A stretch of DNA of 64,000 nt, taken from contig NZ_RCIQ01000016.1 in assembly GCF_004000255.1 (NCBI RefSeq), positions 57,009 to 121,008 on the forward strand. The letters are read 5' to 3'. The position numbers and the translations under genes are program-made. The stretch comes from Nioella ostreopsis (GTDB lineage: Bacteria; Pseudomonadota; Alphaproteobacteria; Rhodobacterales; Rhodobacteraceae). Shown here piece by piece: positions 36,410 to 44,897 of this stretch. Within the stretch, counting starts at the first letter, position 1, and each line of letters opens with the position of its first letter. Under the pieces are notes generated by a model that saw nothing but the letters and a program-made list of their open reading frames with translations, was not told the DNA's origin and ran no database searches.

Positions 36410-37426
36410 ATGACCCGACCGATTTCCACCCTTCTCGCCGCCAGCATCCTTGCCAGCACCGCAACCATGGCCACCGCGCAGGAGCTGAACATCTATTCGT
36501 CTCGCCACTATGACACCGACGAGGCGCTGTATTCCGGCTTCGAAGACGCGACCGGCATCACCATCAACCGCATCGAGGGCGACGCGGATGAACTGATGGC
36601 GCGCATGCAGGCCGAGGGCCGCAACTCTCCCGCCGATATCTTCATCACGGTCGACGTGTCCCGCCTGAACCGCGCCGTCGACGCCGGGTTGCTGCAGCCG
36701 GTCGACAGCGACATTCTGGAAGCGCGTGTTCCCGCCAACCTTCAGGATGCAGAGAACCGCTGGTTCGGCTTCTCTCAGCGCTCGCGGATCCTCTTCTACA
36801 ACACCGATCTGGTGGACACGCCCCCCGCCACCTATGCCGATCTGGCCGATCCCGCCTATGAGGGTCTGGTCTGCATCCGATCCTCGACCAACACCTACAA
36901 CCAGACACTGCTGGCCTCGATCATCGCCCATGAGGGCGAAGAGGCCGCCCGTGACTGGGCCGAGGGCGTGGTGCGCAATTTCGCCCGCTCGCCGCAGGGG
37001 GGCGACACCGACCAGATCCGCGGCGTCGCCTCGGGCGAATGCGGTGTGGCGGTGTCGAACACCTACTACTATGTCCGGTCCCTGCGCGATCAGGTCGATG
37101 GCGTGACCGAGCATCTGGATGTGATCGGCTATGTCTTCCCCGATCAGGACGGCAATGGCGCGCATATGAACGTGTCCGGGGCCGGCGTGGCCGTGCATTC
37201 CCCGAACCGGGATGCGGCCGTCGCCTTCCTCGAATATCTCGCCTCGGATGCGGCGCAGGTCTATTTCTCGTCCGGGAACAACGAATATCCGGCGGTCGAA
37301 GGGGTCGAGATGGTCGAGGAGCTGGCCGGTCTGGGTGCGTTCGTGGCCGATGATATCGACTTGTCGGACGTGGCGGCGAATCTTGCCACCGCACAGCGCA
37401 TCTTCAATCAGGTCGGCTGGCCGTAA
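36410..37426 (+). CDS. fbpA: Ferric iron ABC transporter substrate-binding protein
   Basis: The 338-residue periplasmic binding protein has a cleavable signal (MATAQ, about residue 24) and the start ELNIYSSRHYDTDEALY of the FbpA/AfuA class. The metal site tyrosines are in CGVAVSNTYYYVRSL. It captures Fe3+ in the periplasm and hands it to an FbpB-type permease. The matching permease lies downstream but in convergent orientation and no ATPase is in the window. A clear terminator follows at 37451. Confidence 0.93.
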   Translation: MTRPISTLLAASILASTATMATAQELNIYSSRHYDTDEALYSGFEDATGITINRIEGDADELMARMQAEGRNSPADIFITVDVSRLNRAVDAGLLQPVDSDILEARVPANLQDAENRWFGFSQRSRILFYNTDLVDTPPATYADLADPAYEGLVCIRSSTNTYNQTLLASIIAHEGEEAARDWAEGVVRNFARSPQGGDTDQIRGVASGECGVAVSNTYYYVRSLRDQVDGVTEHLDVIGYVFPDQDGNGAHMNVSGAGVAVHSPNRDAAVAFLEYLASDAAQVYFSSGNNEYPAVEGVEMVEELAGLGAFVADDIDLSDVAANLATAQRIFNQVGWP

Positions 37427-37450
37427 AGCCCGACGCCGCGCACAGAATGG

Positions 37451-37479
37451 AAGGGCGTCCATCCCGGGCGCCCTTTTTT
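37451..37479 (+). terminator. Rho-independent terminator of fbpA
   Basis: AAGGGCG pairs with CGCCCTT across an 11-base loop, then TTTTTT. It lies 25 bases after the fbpA stop. Classic intrinsic terminator shape on the plus strand. Confidence 0.9.
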
Positions 37480-37487
37480 CACGTCGC

Positions 37488-37521
37488 GACAAGAAGAATT
37501 TTCTGGAAAATTCTTCCTGTC
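37488..37521 (-). terminator. Hairpin after the iron permease gene
   Basis: A 16-base stem with one mismatch and a TG loop (core AAGAATTTTC/GAAAATTCTT) touches the permease stop codon. It is symmetric in base content, so could act on either strand. Shares the TTTTC/GAAAA core with hairpins at 16479 and 42783. Confidence 0.6.
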
Positions 37522-39199
37522 ACTCCGCAATCTGCGGATCAGGGATGAACTCGGCTTCCGTCCGGTCCTCGCGCCCCAGACCCCAACAGAGGATCATCAC
37601 CGGCAACAGCCCCACCAGGCCGATCACCAGGCTCGGCACCGCCGCCTCCGCCAGCCGCTCATCCGCCGCCAGCCGATGCGCCTGCACCGCCAGCGTGTCA
37701 TAGTTGAAGGGCCGCATGATCAGGGTCGCGGGCAGTTCCTTCATCACATCGACGAAGACGATCAGCAGCGCGGTCAGCAGGCTCGGACGCAGGATCGGCA
37801 GATGCACGCCCCTCAGCATGGTCGAGGGCGATCGTCCAAGTGTCCGCGCAACAGCGTCGATATTGGGATTGATGGTGGACAAACCCGCGTCATAGGCCGA
37901 CAGGGCGGCGGCCATGAAGCGTACCATATAGGCCATCACCAGCAGCCAGATCGACCCGGTGATCAAGAGCCCGGTCGAGATATCGAAGGTCTCGCGCATC
38001 CAGGCATCGAGCGCGTTGTCAAAGCCCGCAAAGGGCACGATCAGGCCAACGGCGATCACGCCGCCCGGCACCGCATAGCCAAGCCCCGCGATGCCTATGG
38101 CGGTCTTGTTGGCCCGGTTGGGATGCAGCCGCGCGTTGAAGCCCAGGAACACTGCCGCCGTGACGGTAAACAGCGCCGCGACCGACGCCAGCGTCAGCGA
38201 GTTCTGCAGAAAGCCCAGGTAGCGGTCGCCCAGAATGATACCGAAACTGTCATGCCCCATCCAGACCAACAGCCCGGCCGGCAACAGGAACCCCAGAACC
38301 ACGGGCAGGGCGCAGAAGATCACCGCCAGCGCCGCGCGCCCGCCGCGCAGCACGGGCGGGTCCAGCACCTCGAAGCGACGCCCGGCCCCGTGATGACGCT
38401 GTCCTGCGCGTTGCCGCCGTTCCAGTGCGGCCAGAACCAAGGCCGCCATCAGCAGGCACAAGGCCAGTTGCGCGGCAGCCCCCCGGTCGGCGAAGGAAAA
38501 CCAGCTTTGATAGATGCCGGTCGCGAAGGTCTGCACGTTGAAATAGCTGACGGTGCCGAAATCTGCGATGGTCTCCATGATCGCCAGCAACACGCCGCCC
38601 GCGATGGCAGGCCGCGCAATCGGCAGGCTCACGCGGAAAAACGCGCTCCACGGGCCTCGGCCCAGGGTGCGGGCGGCCAGATAGGCGGTGGCGCTTTGCT
38701 GCAGGAACGCCGCGCGGGCCAGCAGGTAGACGTAAGGATACAGCACCAGAGTCAGCATCATCGCCGCACCGGGCAGCGACCGGATTTCCGGGAACCAGTA
38801 ATCGCGTGGCCCCCATCCCGTCAGGTCCCGCAGGGTGGCCTGCACCCATCCCGGATGGTCGAGGAAATCCGTATAGGCATACGCCAGCACATAGGCCGGG
38901 AAGGCCAGCGGCAGGGCCAGCGCGATCTCCAGCACCCGGCGGCCGGGAAAGCGCGTCATGGTCACCAGCCACGCGGTCCCGGTCCCGATCACGGCGGTTC
39001 CGGTGGCCACGATCAGCACCATGGTCAACGTCGCGCGGGTGTAGCGGGGCAGCACGGTCTGCGCGAGATCGGTGACCGTTTCCAGCCCGCCCGTCAGCGC
39101 CGCCAATGTCACCGCGCCAATCGGCAGCAGGCACAGCCCGGCAGCAAGCCAGGCCAGGACAGCCATCCAGTGACCGGAGTTATGGCGGCGAAGTTTCAT
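37520..39199 (-). CDS. fbpB: Iron ABC transporter permease, FbpB type (fused double permease)
   Basis: The 559-residue protein is a two-half permease of the FbpB/ThiP-like type. Each half carries a BPD_transp_1 region with an EAA-like loop: AARTLGRGPWSAFFRVSLPIARPAI in the first half and AVARTLGRSPSTMLRGVHLPILRPSL in the second. It would form the channel for Fe3+ passage with an FbpC ATPase. Convergent with fbpA rather than co-directional, so co-expression is not via one transcript. No fbpC is present here. Confidence 0.9.
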   Translation of the reverse strand: MKLRRHNSGHWMAVLAWLAAGLCLLPIGAVTLAALTGGLETVTDLAQTVLPRYTRATLTMVLIVATGTAVIGTGTAWLVTMTRFPGRRVLEIALALPLAFPAYVLAYAYTDFLDHPGWVQATLRDLTGWGPRDYWFPEIRSLPGAAMMLTLVLYPYVYLLARAAFLQQSATAYLAARTLGRGPWSAFFRVSLPIARPAIAGGVLLAIMETIADFGTVSYFNVQTFATGIYQSWFSFADRGAAAQLALCLLMAALVLAALERRQRAGQRHHGAGRRFEVLDPPVLRGGRAALAVIFCALPVVLGFLLPAGLLVWMGHDSFGIILGDRYLGFLQNSLTLASVAALFTVTAAVFLGFNARLHPNRANKTAIGIAGLGYAVPGGVIAVGLIVPFAGFDNALDAWMRETFDISTGLLITGSIWLLVMAYMVRFMAAALSAYDAGLSTINPNIDAVARTLGRSPSTMLRGVHLPILRPSLLTALLIVFVDVMKELPATLIMRPFNYDTLAVQAHRLAADERLAEAAVPSLVIGLVGLLPVMILCWGLGREDRTEAEFIPDPQIAE

Positions 39200-39243
39200 A
39201 CTGCTGCATCTAGGCCAAGGGGTAGGAAAGGCACAAGCACGCC

Positions 39244-39876
39244 TTAGCGTTTCGCCCCGTGGCGGGCGAAGAATTCGGCGATTTCCGACTCGCTCGGGGC
39301 CTCGCCCGTGAAAACCTCTACATAGGGCGGCATCCGGTCCAGCCGGTCCGGCACCGATTCCCCCAACCGCATGGTATAATAGCCCACCTGCGTGAAGATC
39401 ATCGTATTGGCCCGTGTCGCGGCCATGGCAGGGCTTTGCCCGTGGCGTTCCAGCATCGCGCGCATGGCGGCCAGCCGCGCAGTGTCAGCGGCCTTCACCC
39501 GCGCCATCAGCGCCTCGTCATTCTGGGCCCAATTGCGGATCGCCAGGTCGAAACGGGAATTGAACAGGTCCTCGTCGATCCAGCAGTCGAACAGGTTGAA
39601 GATCGCGGCGCAGATCGACCCGGCGGGGGCATTGCAGCGGGCCACCAGATTGCCGGTGTTCTTCGCCTCCCACCGGTCGATGATCGCCTCCAGCAGCGCG
39701 TCCCGGTCCGGGAAGTGCCAGTAGAAACTGGTTCGCGACAGGCCAAGCGCCTTGGCCAGCGGCATCACCTTCACCGCCTCGACCCCGCCGTCGATCAGCA
39801 GCTGGTATCCTGCGTCGATCCACAGATCGGCAGAGCCGCGCCAGCCATGGGACTTGTCGGGTTTCTGGATCGTCAT
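39244..39876 (-). CDS. TetR/AcrR-family regulator
   Basis: The 210-residue protein has an N-terminal TetR helix-turn-helix (VKVMPLAKALGLSRTSFYWHF at about 35-55) and an all-alpha C-terminal ligand domain. The ATG at 39876 gives the normal MTIQKPDKSHGW N-terminus; the longer frame to 39912 adds a Cys-containing tail without support. It is divergent from the demethylase gene and probably represses it, with the palindromic element at 39918 as candidate site. Confidence 0.9.
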   Translation of the reverse strand: MTIQKPDKSHGWRGSADLWIDAGYQLLIDGGVEAVKVMPLAKALGLSRTSFYWHFPDRDALLEAIIDRWEAKNTGNLVARCNAPAGSICAAIFNLFDCWIDEDLFNSRFDLAIRNWAQNDEALMARVKAADTARLAAMRAMLERHGQSPAMAATRANTMIFTQVGYYTMRLGESVPDRLDRMPPYVEVFTGEAPSESEIAEFFARHGAKR

Positions 39877-39917
39877 GCGCCAGCGGTAGCATGCTGCCCC
39901 GGCCCCCGGCAATCAAC

Positions 39918-39933
39918 TTGACAGGTATGTCGA
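39918..39933. promoter_or_regulatory. Candidate TetR operator overlapping a -35 box
   Basis: TTGACAGGTATGTCGA contains GACA-N4-TGTC arms and includes a TTGACA -35-like hexamer, in the spacer between the TetR gene and the demethylase gene. The arms are short, so this is only a candidate. Confidence 0.5.
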
Positions 39934-39975
39934 TTCCCCCGAACCATCATCCTGATCACCCGCGAGAGGCCGGAC

Positions 39976-42021
39976 ATGAGCAACGATCCCCTGCTGCAAC
40001 CCTACCAGCTGAAACACCTGACGCTTCGCAACCGGATCATGACCACCGCGCATGAACCGGCCTACCCAGAGGACGGCATGCCCAAAGACCGCTACCGCGC
40101 CTATCATGTGGAACGCGCCAAGGGCGGTGTGGCACTGGCGCTGACGGCGGGATCGGCCGTGGTGTCCCGCGACTCTCCGCCGGCCTTCAACAATGTTCTG
40201 GCCTATCGCGATGAGGTCGTGCCGTGGATCAAACGGCTGACCGACGGGCTGCACGAGCATGGCTGCGCGGCGATGATCCAGCTGACCCATCTGGGCCGCC
40301 GGACGGGGTGGAGCAAGGGCGACTGGCTGCCCTCCATCGGGCCGACCGACGACCGCGAACCGGCGCATCGCTTCTTCCCCAAGATGATGGAGGATTGGGA
40401 CATTGCCCGCGTGATCCGCGACTATGGCGACGCGGCGGAACGGATGCAGGCGGGCGGCATGGATGGGATCGAGCTGATCGCGCACGGCCATTTGCAGGAT
40501 CAGTTCTGGTCGCCGCTGACCAACCGGTTGGAGGGGCCATATGGCGCCGACAGCCTGCGCTCGCGTCTTCAGATCACGCTGGATATTCTGTCAGAGGTCC
40601 GCGCGCGGGTAGGGGAGGATTTCATCGTCGGCATCCGTCTCGGCGCGGATGAGGCGGAGCCGGGTGGCATCACCCCTGAGGAAGGGTTGGAGATCGCCAA
40701 ATTACTGCGCGACACGGGCCAGGTCGATTTCTTCAACGTGAACCGGGGCCGCATCCACACCGATCCGGCAATGACCGACATGATCCCCATTCAGGGCATG
40801 CGCTCCGCCCCGCATCTGGACCTTGCCTGGTCGATCCGTGCGGAAACCGGAATGCCGACCTTCCACGCCGCGCGTATCCCCGATGTGGCCACCGCCCGCC
40901 ATGCGGTTTCTGCGGGCCTGCTCGACATGGTCGGCATGACCCGCGCGCATATGGCCGACCCGCATATCGTGCGGAAGATCATCGAGGGGCGCGAGGATGA
41001 CATCCGCCCCTGCGTCGGGGCCACCTATTGCCTCGACCGCATCTATGGCGGGGGCGAGGCGCTGTGCATCCACAACCCGGCCACGGGCCGCGAACTGACC
41101 ATGCCGCAGGTGATTTCCGCTACTGACGACCGCAAGAACGTGGTCATCGCGGGCGCTGGCCCTGCCGGGCTGGAAGCCGCCCGGGTCGCCGCCGAACGTG
41201 GCCACCGCGTGACGGTGTTCGAGGCCGCCGACCGCCCCGGCGGGCAGGTGCTGCTGACCACGCAGAACCCCCGCAAGCGGGAAATGATCGGCATTATCGA
41301 CTGGCGCATGGCCCAATGCGCCGCCCGCGACGTCGAATTCCGCTTCAACACATGGGCTGAGGCCGAGGATATCCGCGCCGAAGAGCCCGATATCGTCATC
41401 GTCGCCACAGGCGGTCTGCCCTCCACCGCGCTACACGAACAGCGGGGTGAAAGCGATCTGGTGGTCAGCGCGTGGGATCTGATCTCGGGCGATGTGCGCC
41501 CGGCGGACAATGTGCTGATCTATGATGAGGCGGGCGACCACCCGGCCCTGATGGCGGCAGAGGTCGCCGCCAGCGCCGGATCGACCGTCGAAATCATGAC
41601 CCCCGACCGCAGCTTCGCGCCAGAGATCATGGGGATGAACCTCGTCCCCTACATGCGCGCGTTGCAGGACAAAAAGACCACCTTCACCGTCACCCGCCGC
41701 CTGTTGGGCGTGCGCCGGGATGGCAATGCGCTGGTCGCCACCATCGGCACCGACTACAGCCGCCACACCGATGAGCGGCGTTACGATCAGATCGTGGTGA
41801 ACTACGGCACCCGGCCTCTGGCCGATCTCTATTTCGACCTCAAGGAAGACTCGGTGAACCGGGGCGAGTTGGATCAGGATGCCTTCCTCAATGGCCGCCC
41901 GCAGGCGATCCGCACGAACCCCGAGGGCACCTTCCAGCTTTTCCGCATCGGCGATGCGGTTTCCTCCCGCAATACCCACGCGGCGATCTATGATGCGTTG
42001 CGACTGATGAAGGATCTTTGA
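39976..42021 (+). CDS. FMN/FAD iron-sulfur oxidoreductase, dimethylglycine/N-methylproline demethylase-like
   Basis: The 681-residue three-domain flavoenzyme has an old-yellow-enzyme TIM barrel (about 1-335, start LQPYQLKHLTLRNRIMTTAH), an Fe-S region with Cys in RPCVGATYCLDR and ALCIHNPATGRE, and an FAD/NAD domain opening with VVIAGAGPAGLEAARVAAER. This layout is shared by trimethylamine dehydrogenase, DgcA and StcD-type enzymes that oxidatively demethylate dimethylglycine or N-methylproline. The exact substrate is not proven. Divergent TetR gene upstream and an adjacent ProC-like gene suggest an N-methyl amine catabolic unit. Confidence 0.85.
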   Translation: MSNDPLLQPYQLKHLTLRNRIMTTAHEPAYPEDGMPKDRYRAYHVERAKGGVALALTAGSAVVSRDSPPAFNNVLAYRDEVVPWIKRLTDGLHEHGCAAMIQLTHLGRRTGWSKGDWLPSIGPTDDREPAHRFFPKMMEDWDIARVIRDYGDAAERMQAGGMDGIELIAHGHLQDQFWSPLTNRLEGPYGADSLRSRLQITLDILSEVRARVGEDFIVGIRLGADEAEPGGITPEEGLEIAKLLRDTGQVDFFNVNRGRIHTDPAMTDMIPIQGMRSAPHLDLAWSIRAETGMPTFHAARIPDVATARHAVSAGLLDMVGMTRAHMADPHIVRKIIEGREDDIRPCVGATYCLDRIYGGGEALCIHNPATGRELTMPQVISATDDRKNVVIAGAGPAGLEAARVAAERGHRVTVFEAADRPGGQVLLTTQNPRKREMIGIIDWRMAQCAARDVEFRFNTWAEAEDIRAEEPDIVIVATGGLPSTALHEQRGESDLVVSAWDLISGDVRPADNVLIYDEAGDHPALMAAEVAASAGSTVEIMTPDRSFAPEIMGMNLVPYMRALQDKKTTFTVTRRLLGVRRDGNALVATIGTDYSRHTDERRYDQIVVNYGTRPLADLYFDLKEDSVNRGELDQDAFLNGRPQAIRTNPEGTFQLFRIGDAVSSRNTHAAIYDALRLMKDL

Positions 42022-42022
42022 C

Positions 42023-42754
42023 ATGAAACTCGGCTTCATCGGAACTGGCACCATCGCCAGCGCGGTCGTCGAAGGGATCGCAGGCGACGGCCACCAGATC
42101 ACCGTCTCGGAACGCAGCCGCGCACGGTCCGCCGATCTGGCCGCACGCTTTGGCGTTTCGGTTGCGGACAATCAGGGCGTGGTCGATGCCAGCGACATTC
42201 TGTTCCTTGGGCTGCTGCCGGATCAGGCCGCCACCGTGCTGCCGACGCTGCACTTTCACGCCGGTCAAAGGGTGATTTCTTTCATCGCGGGCGTTTCGCT
42301 GGAAACGCTCGAGCCAATGCTTGCCCCCGCCACGCCGGTTGCTCTGATGCTGCCCTTTCCCGGCATCGCCAAGGGGGGCTCTCCCATCATTGCCTTGGGA
42401 CAGACCGATCTGATCGACACGCTCTTCACGCCCGAAAACAGTGTCTATTCCGTCGAAAACGACGCGGAAATGATGGCCTACCTGGCGGCGCAGGCGGTGC
42501 TGTCGCCCGCCGTCAAACTGGTTGCCGATGCCGCACAGTGGATCGCGCCAAAGGTCAGCGACCCCGCACAGGCTGAGGATTTCCTGCGCGTGCTGGTCGG
42601 GTCAAACCTGATGTCAAACGACCTTGCGCCGCTGTTGCAGGCACTGAGCTCCCCCGGTGGCTACAACGCGCGCCTGCGCGAGCACATGGATGCCGAAGGT
42701 ATGCAAGCGGCACTGGCGCGCGGCCTCGAAGCGCTCGCGGCGCGCGGGGACTGA
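42023..42754 (+). CDS. Pyrroline-5-carboxylate reductase-like (ProC family) protein
   Basis: The 243-residue NAD(P)-binding protein opens KLGFIGTGTIASAVVEGI, the ProC Rossmann start, and has the C-terminal segment of the P5CR dimer domain (DAEGMQAALARGLEALAAR is only the last helix). It is shorter than the usual 260-280 residues and lacks the well-known C-terminal P5CR signature in clear form, so it may be a specialised imine reductase. It starts 1 base after the demethylase stop, which implies coupled translation and a shared pathway. Confidence 0.8.
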   Translation: MKLGFIGTGTIASAVVEGIAGDGHQITVSERSRARSADLAARFGVSVADNQGVVDASDILFLGLLPDQAATVLPTLHFHAGQRVISFIAGVSLETLEPMLAPATPVALMLPFPGIAKGGSPIIALGQTDLIDTLFTPENSVYSVENDAEMMAYLAAQAVLSPAVKLVADAAQWIAPKVSDPAQAEDFLRVLVGSNLMSNDLAPLLQALSSPGGYNARLREHMDAEGMQAALARGLEALAARGD

Positions 42755-42782
42755 CGTTGCACCCCCCGGCCCCAACCGTCGT

Positions 42783-42796
42783 ATTTTCGGGAAAAT
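42783..42796 (+). terminator. Short TTTTC/GAAAA hairpin after the ProC-like gene
   Basis: ATTTTC-GG-GAAAAT lies 28 bases after the ProC-like stop. It is the third member of the TTTTC/GAAAA hairpin set in this window. Weak stability; terminator role inferred from position. Confidence 0.4.
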
Positions 42797-42861
42797 CAGT
42801 CGCAAATCCTCCCCGCGCCCGGTCCGCGCCGGGGCAACCTGCGGGGCAGGGGATGCCCGGA

Positions 42862-42873
42862 CCTGACGTCAGG
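42862..42873. promoter_or_regulatory. Palindrome upstream of the GMC oxidoreductase
   Basis: CCTGACGTCAGG is a perfect 12-base palindrome 26 bases before the predicted betA start, with flanking GCCCG/CGGGC arms. It could be an operator or a leader hairpin; the regulator is unknown. Confidence 0.4.
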
Positions 42874-42899
42874 CGGGCACAGTGACAGGGACAATGCAC

Positions 42900-44591
42900 A
42901 TGACGACGGCGAAGCAGGCCGATTTCGTGATCATCGGATCGGGCTCCGCCGGATCGGCCATGGCCTATCGCCTGTCCGAGGACGGCAAGCATACGGTGCT
43001 GGTGCTGGAATATGGCGGGTCGGACAAGGGCCCCTTCATCCAGATGCCTGCCGCGCTCAGCTATCCGATGAACATGGCCATGTATGACTGGGGCTTCAAA
43101 ACCCAGCCAGAGCCGCATCTGGGGGGTCGCAGCCTCGTCTGCCCGCGCGGCAAGGTCATCGGCGGATCGTCCTCGATCAACGGCATGGTCTATGTGCGCG
43201 GTCATGCCCGCGACTACGACTACTGGAACGACAGCGGCGCCACCGGATGGGCCTATGCCGACGTGCTGCCCTATTTCCTGCGCATGGAAAACTGGCACGA
43301 TGGCGGCCATGGCGGCGACCCGTCCTGGCGCGGCACCAGTGGCCCCCTGCATGTCACGCGCGGCCCCCGCACCAATCCGCTCTTCCAGGCCTTTGTCGAG
43401 GCCGGGCGGCAGGCGGGATACGAGCTGACTGATGACTATAACGGCGAGAAGCAGGAAGGCTTCGGCCCGATGGAACAGACCGTCTGGCAGGGCCAGCGCT
43501 GGTCGGCGGCCAATGCCTATCTGAAGCCCGCGCTGAAACGGCCCAACTGCAACCTCATGCGCTGCTATGTGCGCCGGGTCATCATCGAAGAGGGCCGTGC
43601 AACCGGGGTCGAGATCGACCGCAATGGCCGGATCGAGGTGGTAAAGGCCAACCGAGAGGTCATTGTCGCGGCCTCGGCCATCAACTCGCCCAAGATCCTG
43701 ATGCTGTCCGGGATCGGCCCCGCCGCCCATCTGGCAGACCACGGGATAGAGGTGATCGCTGACCGCCCCGGCGTCGGCCAGAACCTGCAGGATCATCTGG
43801 AGCTTTACATCCAGCAGGCCTGCACCCAGCCCATCACGCTCTACAAATACTGGAACCTCATCAGCAAGGGCGTCATCGGCACCCAGTGGCTGGCCACCCA
43901 TACCGGCCTCGGGGCGTCCAACCAGTTTGAAAGCGCCGCCTTCCTGCGGTCGCGGCCCGGCGTGGACTACCCCGACATCCAGTATCACTTTCTGCCCATG
44001 GCCGTGCGCTACGATGGCACCGCCCCCGCCGAGGGCCACGGGTTCCAGGCCCATGTCGGCCCGATGCGATCCAAGTCGCGCGGCGCGATCACGCTCTCAT
44101 CGAGCGATCCGAACGACGCACCCAATATCTTCTTCAACTACATGTCGCATCCCGATGACTGGTCCGATTTCCGCCACTGCATTCGGCTCACGCGCGAGAT
44201 CTTCGCCCAACCCGCGTTCGACCCCTATCGCGGCAAGGAAATTCAGCCAGGGTCAAATGTTCAGAGTGATGACGAATTGGACGAGTTCATCCGAGAAGAA
44301 GCCGAAAGCGCTTACCACCCCTGCGGCACCTGCAAGATGGGGGCCACGGACGACCCGACGTCCGTGGTCGATCCGCAGGCCCGCGTGATCGGCGTGGATG
44401 GCTTGCGCGTCGCTGACAGCTCGATCTTCCCGCGCATCACCAATGGCAACCTCAATGCGCCCTCGATCATGACGGGTGAAAAGGCGGCCGACCACATCCT
44501 CGGCAAGGGCATGCTGCCCCGCTCCAACCGCGCGCCATGGATCCACCCCGACTGGCAGACAACCGTCAAGGCCGCAGCCCGGCGACCCTGA
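42900..44591 (+). CDS. betA: GMC-family oxidoreductase, choline dehydrogenase-like
   Basis: The 563-residue flavoprotein opens [21 protein letters not shown], the FAD-binding start. It has the GMC signature [20 protein letters not shown] and a C-terminal region with [10 protein letters not shown] and [20 protein letters not shown]. These match BetA, which oxidises choline and betaine aldehyde at the membrane, though betB and betI are not adjacent. The ATG at 42900 has AGGGA about 8 bases upstream; an ATG at 42894 and a GTG at 42882 are alternatives. Location after the demethylase pair suggests a role in methylated-amine use. Confidence 0.85.
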   Translation: MTTAKQADFVIIGSGSAGSAMAYRLSEDGKHTVLVLEYGGSDKGPFIQMPAALSYPMNMAMYDWGFKTQPEPHLGGRSLVCPRGKVIGGSSSINGMVYVRGHARDYDYWNDSGATGWAYADVLPYFLRMENWHDGGHGGDPSWRGTSGPLHVTRGPRTNPLFQAFVEAGRQAGYELTDDYNGEKQEGFGPMEQTVWQGQRWSAANAYLKPALKRPNCNLMRCYVRRVIIEEGRATGVEIDRNGRIEVVKANREVIVAASAINSPKILMLSGIGPAAHLADHGIEVIADRPGVGQNLQDHLELYIQQACTQPITLYKYWNLISKGVIGTQWLATHTGLGASNQFESAAFLRSRPGVDYPDIQYHFLPMAVRYDGTAPAEGHGFQAHVGPMRSKSRGAITLSSSDPNDAPNIFFNYMSHPDDWSDFRHCIRLTREIFAQPAFDPYRGKEIQPGSNVQSDDELDEFIREEAESAYHPCGTCKMGATDDPTSVVDPQARVIGVDGLRVADSSIFPRITNGNLNAPSIMTGEKAADHILGKGMLPRSNRAPWIHPDWQTTVKAAARRP

Positions 44592-44599
44592 GCCTGTTT

Positions 44600-44745
44600 C
44601 AGCTTGGCAAAAATACCTCCGCCGGAGGCGTCCCGACCTCGCCACCCTCGGCTCCGCCGGGCCTTTCGCATGACCCTCTCAAAATGCCCGTGGCAACGCG
44701 GCCTGACGAGGCCTCCCGCGCAAGCGGGGGGTTGAGGAGGGCCGC
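44600..44745 (-). repeat. Dispersed intergenic repeat, copy 2 (inverted)
   Basis: The reverse complement matches copy 1 at 29526-29667. The palindrome CCTCCGCCGGAGG (44616-44628) sits next to an A-rich stretch, so a terminator for minus-strand transcription can be drawn. The stretch fills about half of the 306-base gap between betA and kdsD. The remaining gap (44746-44897) has runs of GTGTACGGGG repeats and no coding frame that I can support. Confidence 0.7.
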
Positions 44746-44779
44746 TCCCCGGTCGACGCCGGCAGGCGGCGAAACCGCC

Positions 44780-44835
44780 CTCCTGTCTGCACGGGGGGTG
44801 TACAGGGGGTGTACGGGGGGTGTACGGGCGGTGAC
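44780..44835. repeat. Short GGTGTACRGG tandem run
   Basis: GGGGTGTACA-GGGGGTGTACGGGGGGTGTACGGGCGGT is three imperfect copies of a roughly 10-12 base GGGGTGTAC unit before kdsD. It lies in non-coding sequence. No function is evident. Confidence 0.6.
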
Positions 44836-44897
44836 GGGCATTTTGCCTGATAGATTTCCCCTGACCTTCGCCCCGCAGATAGGCTAATCCTCTCCCC

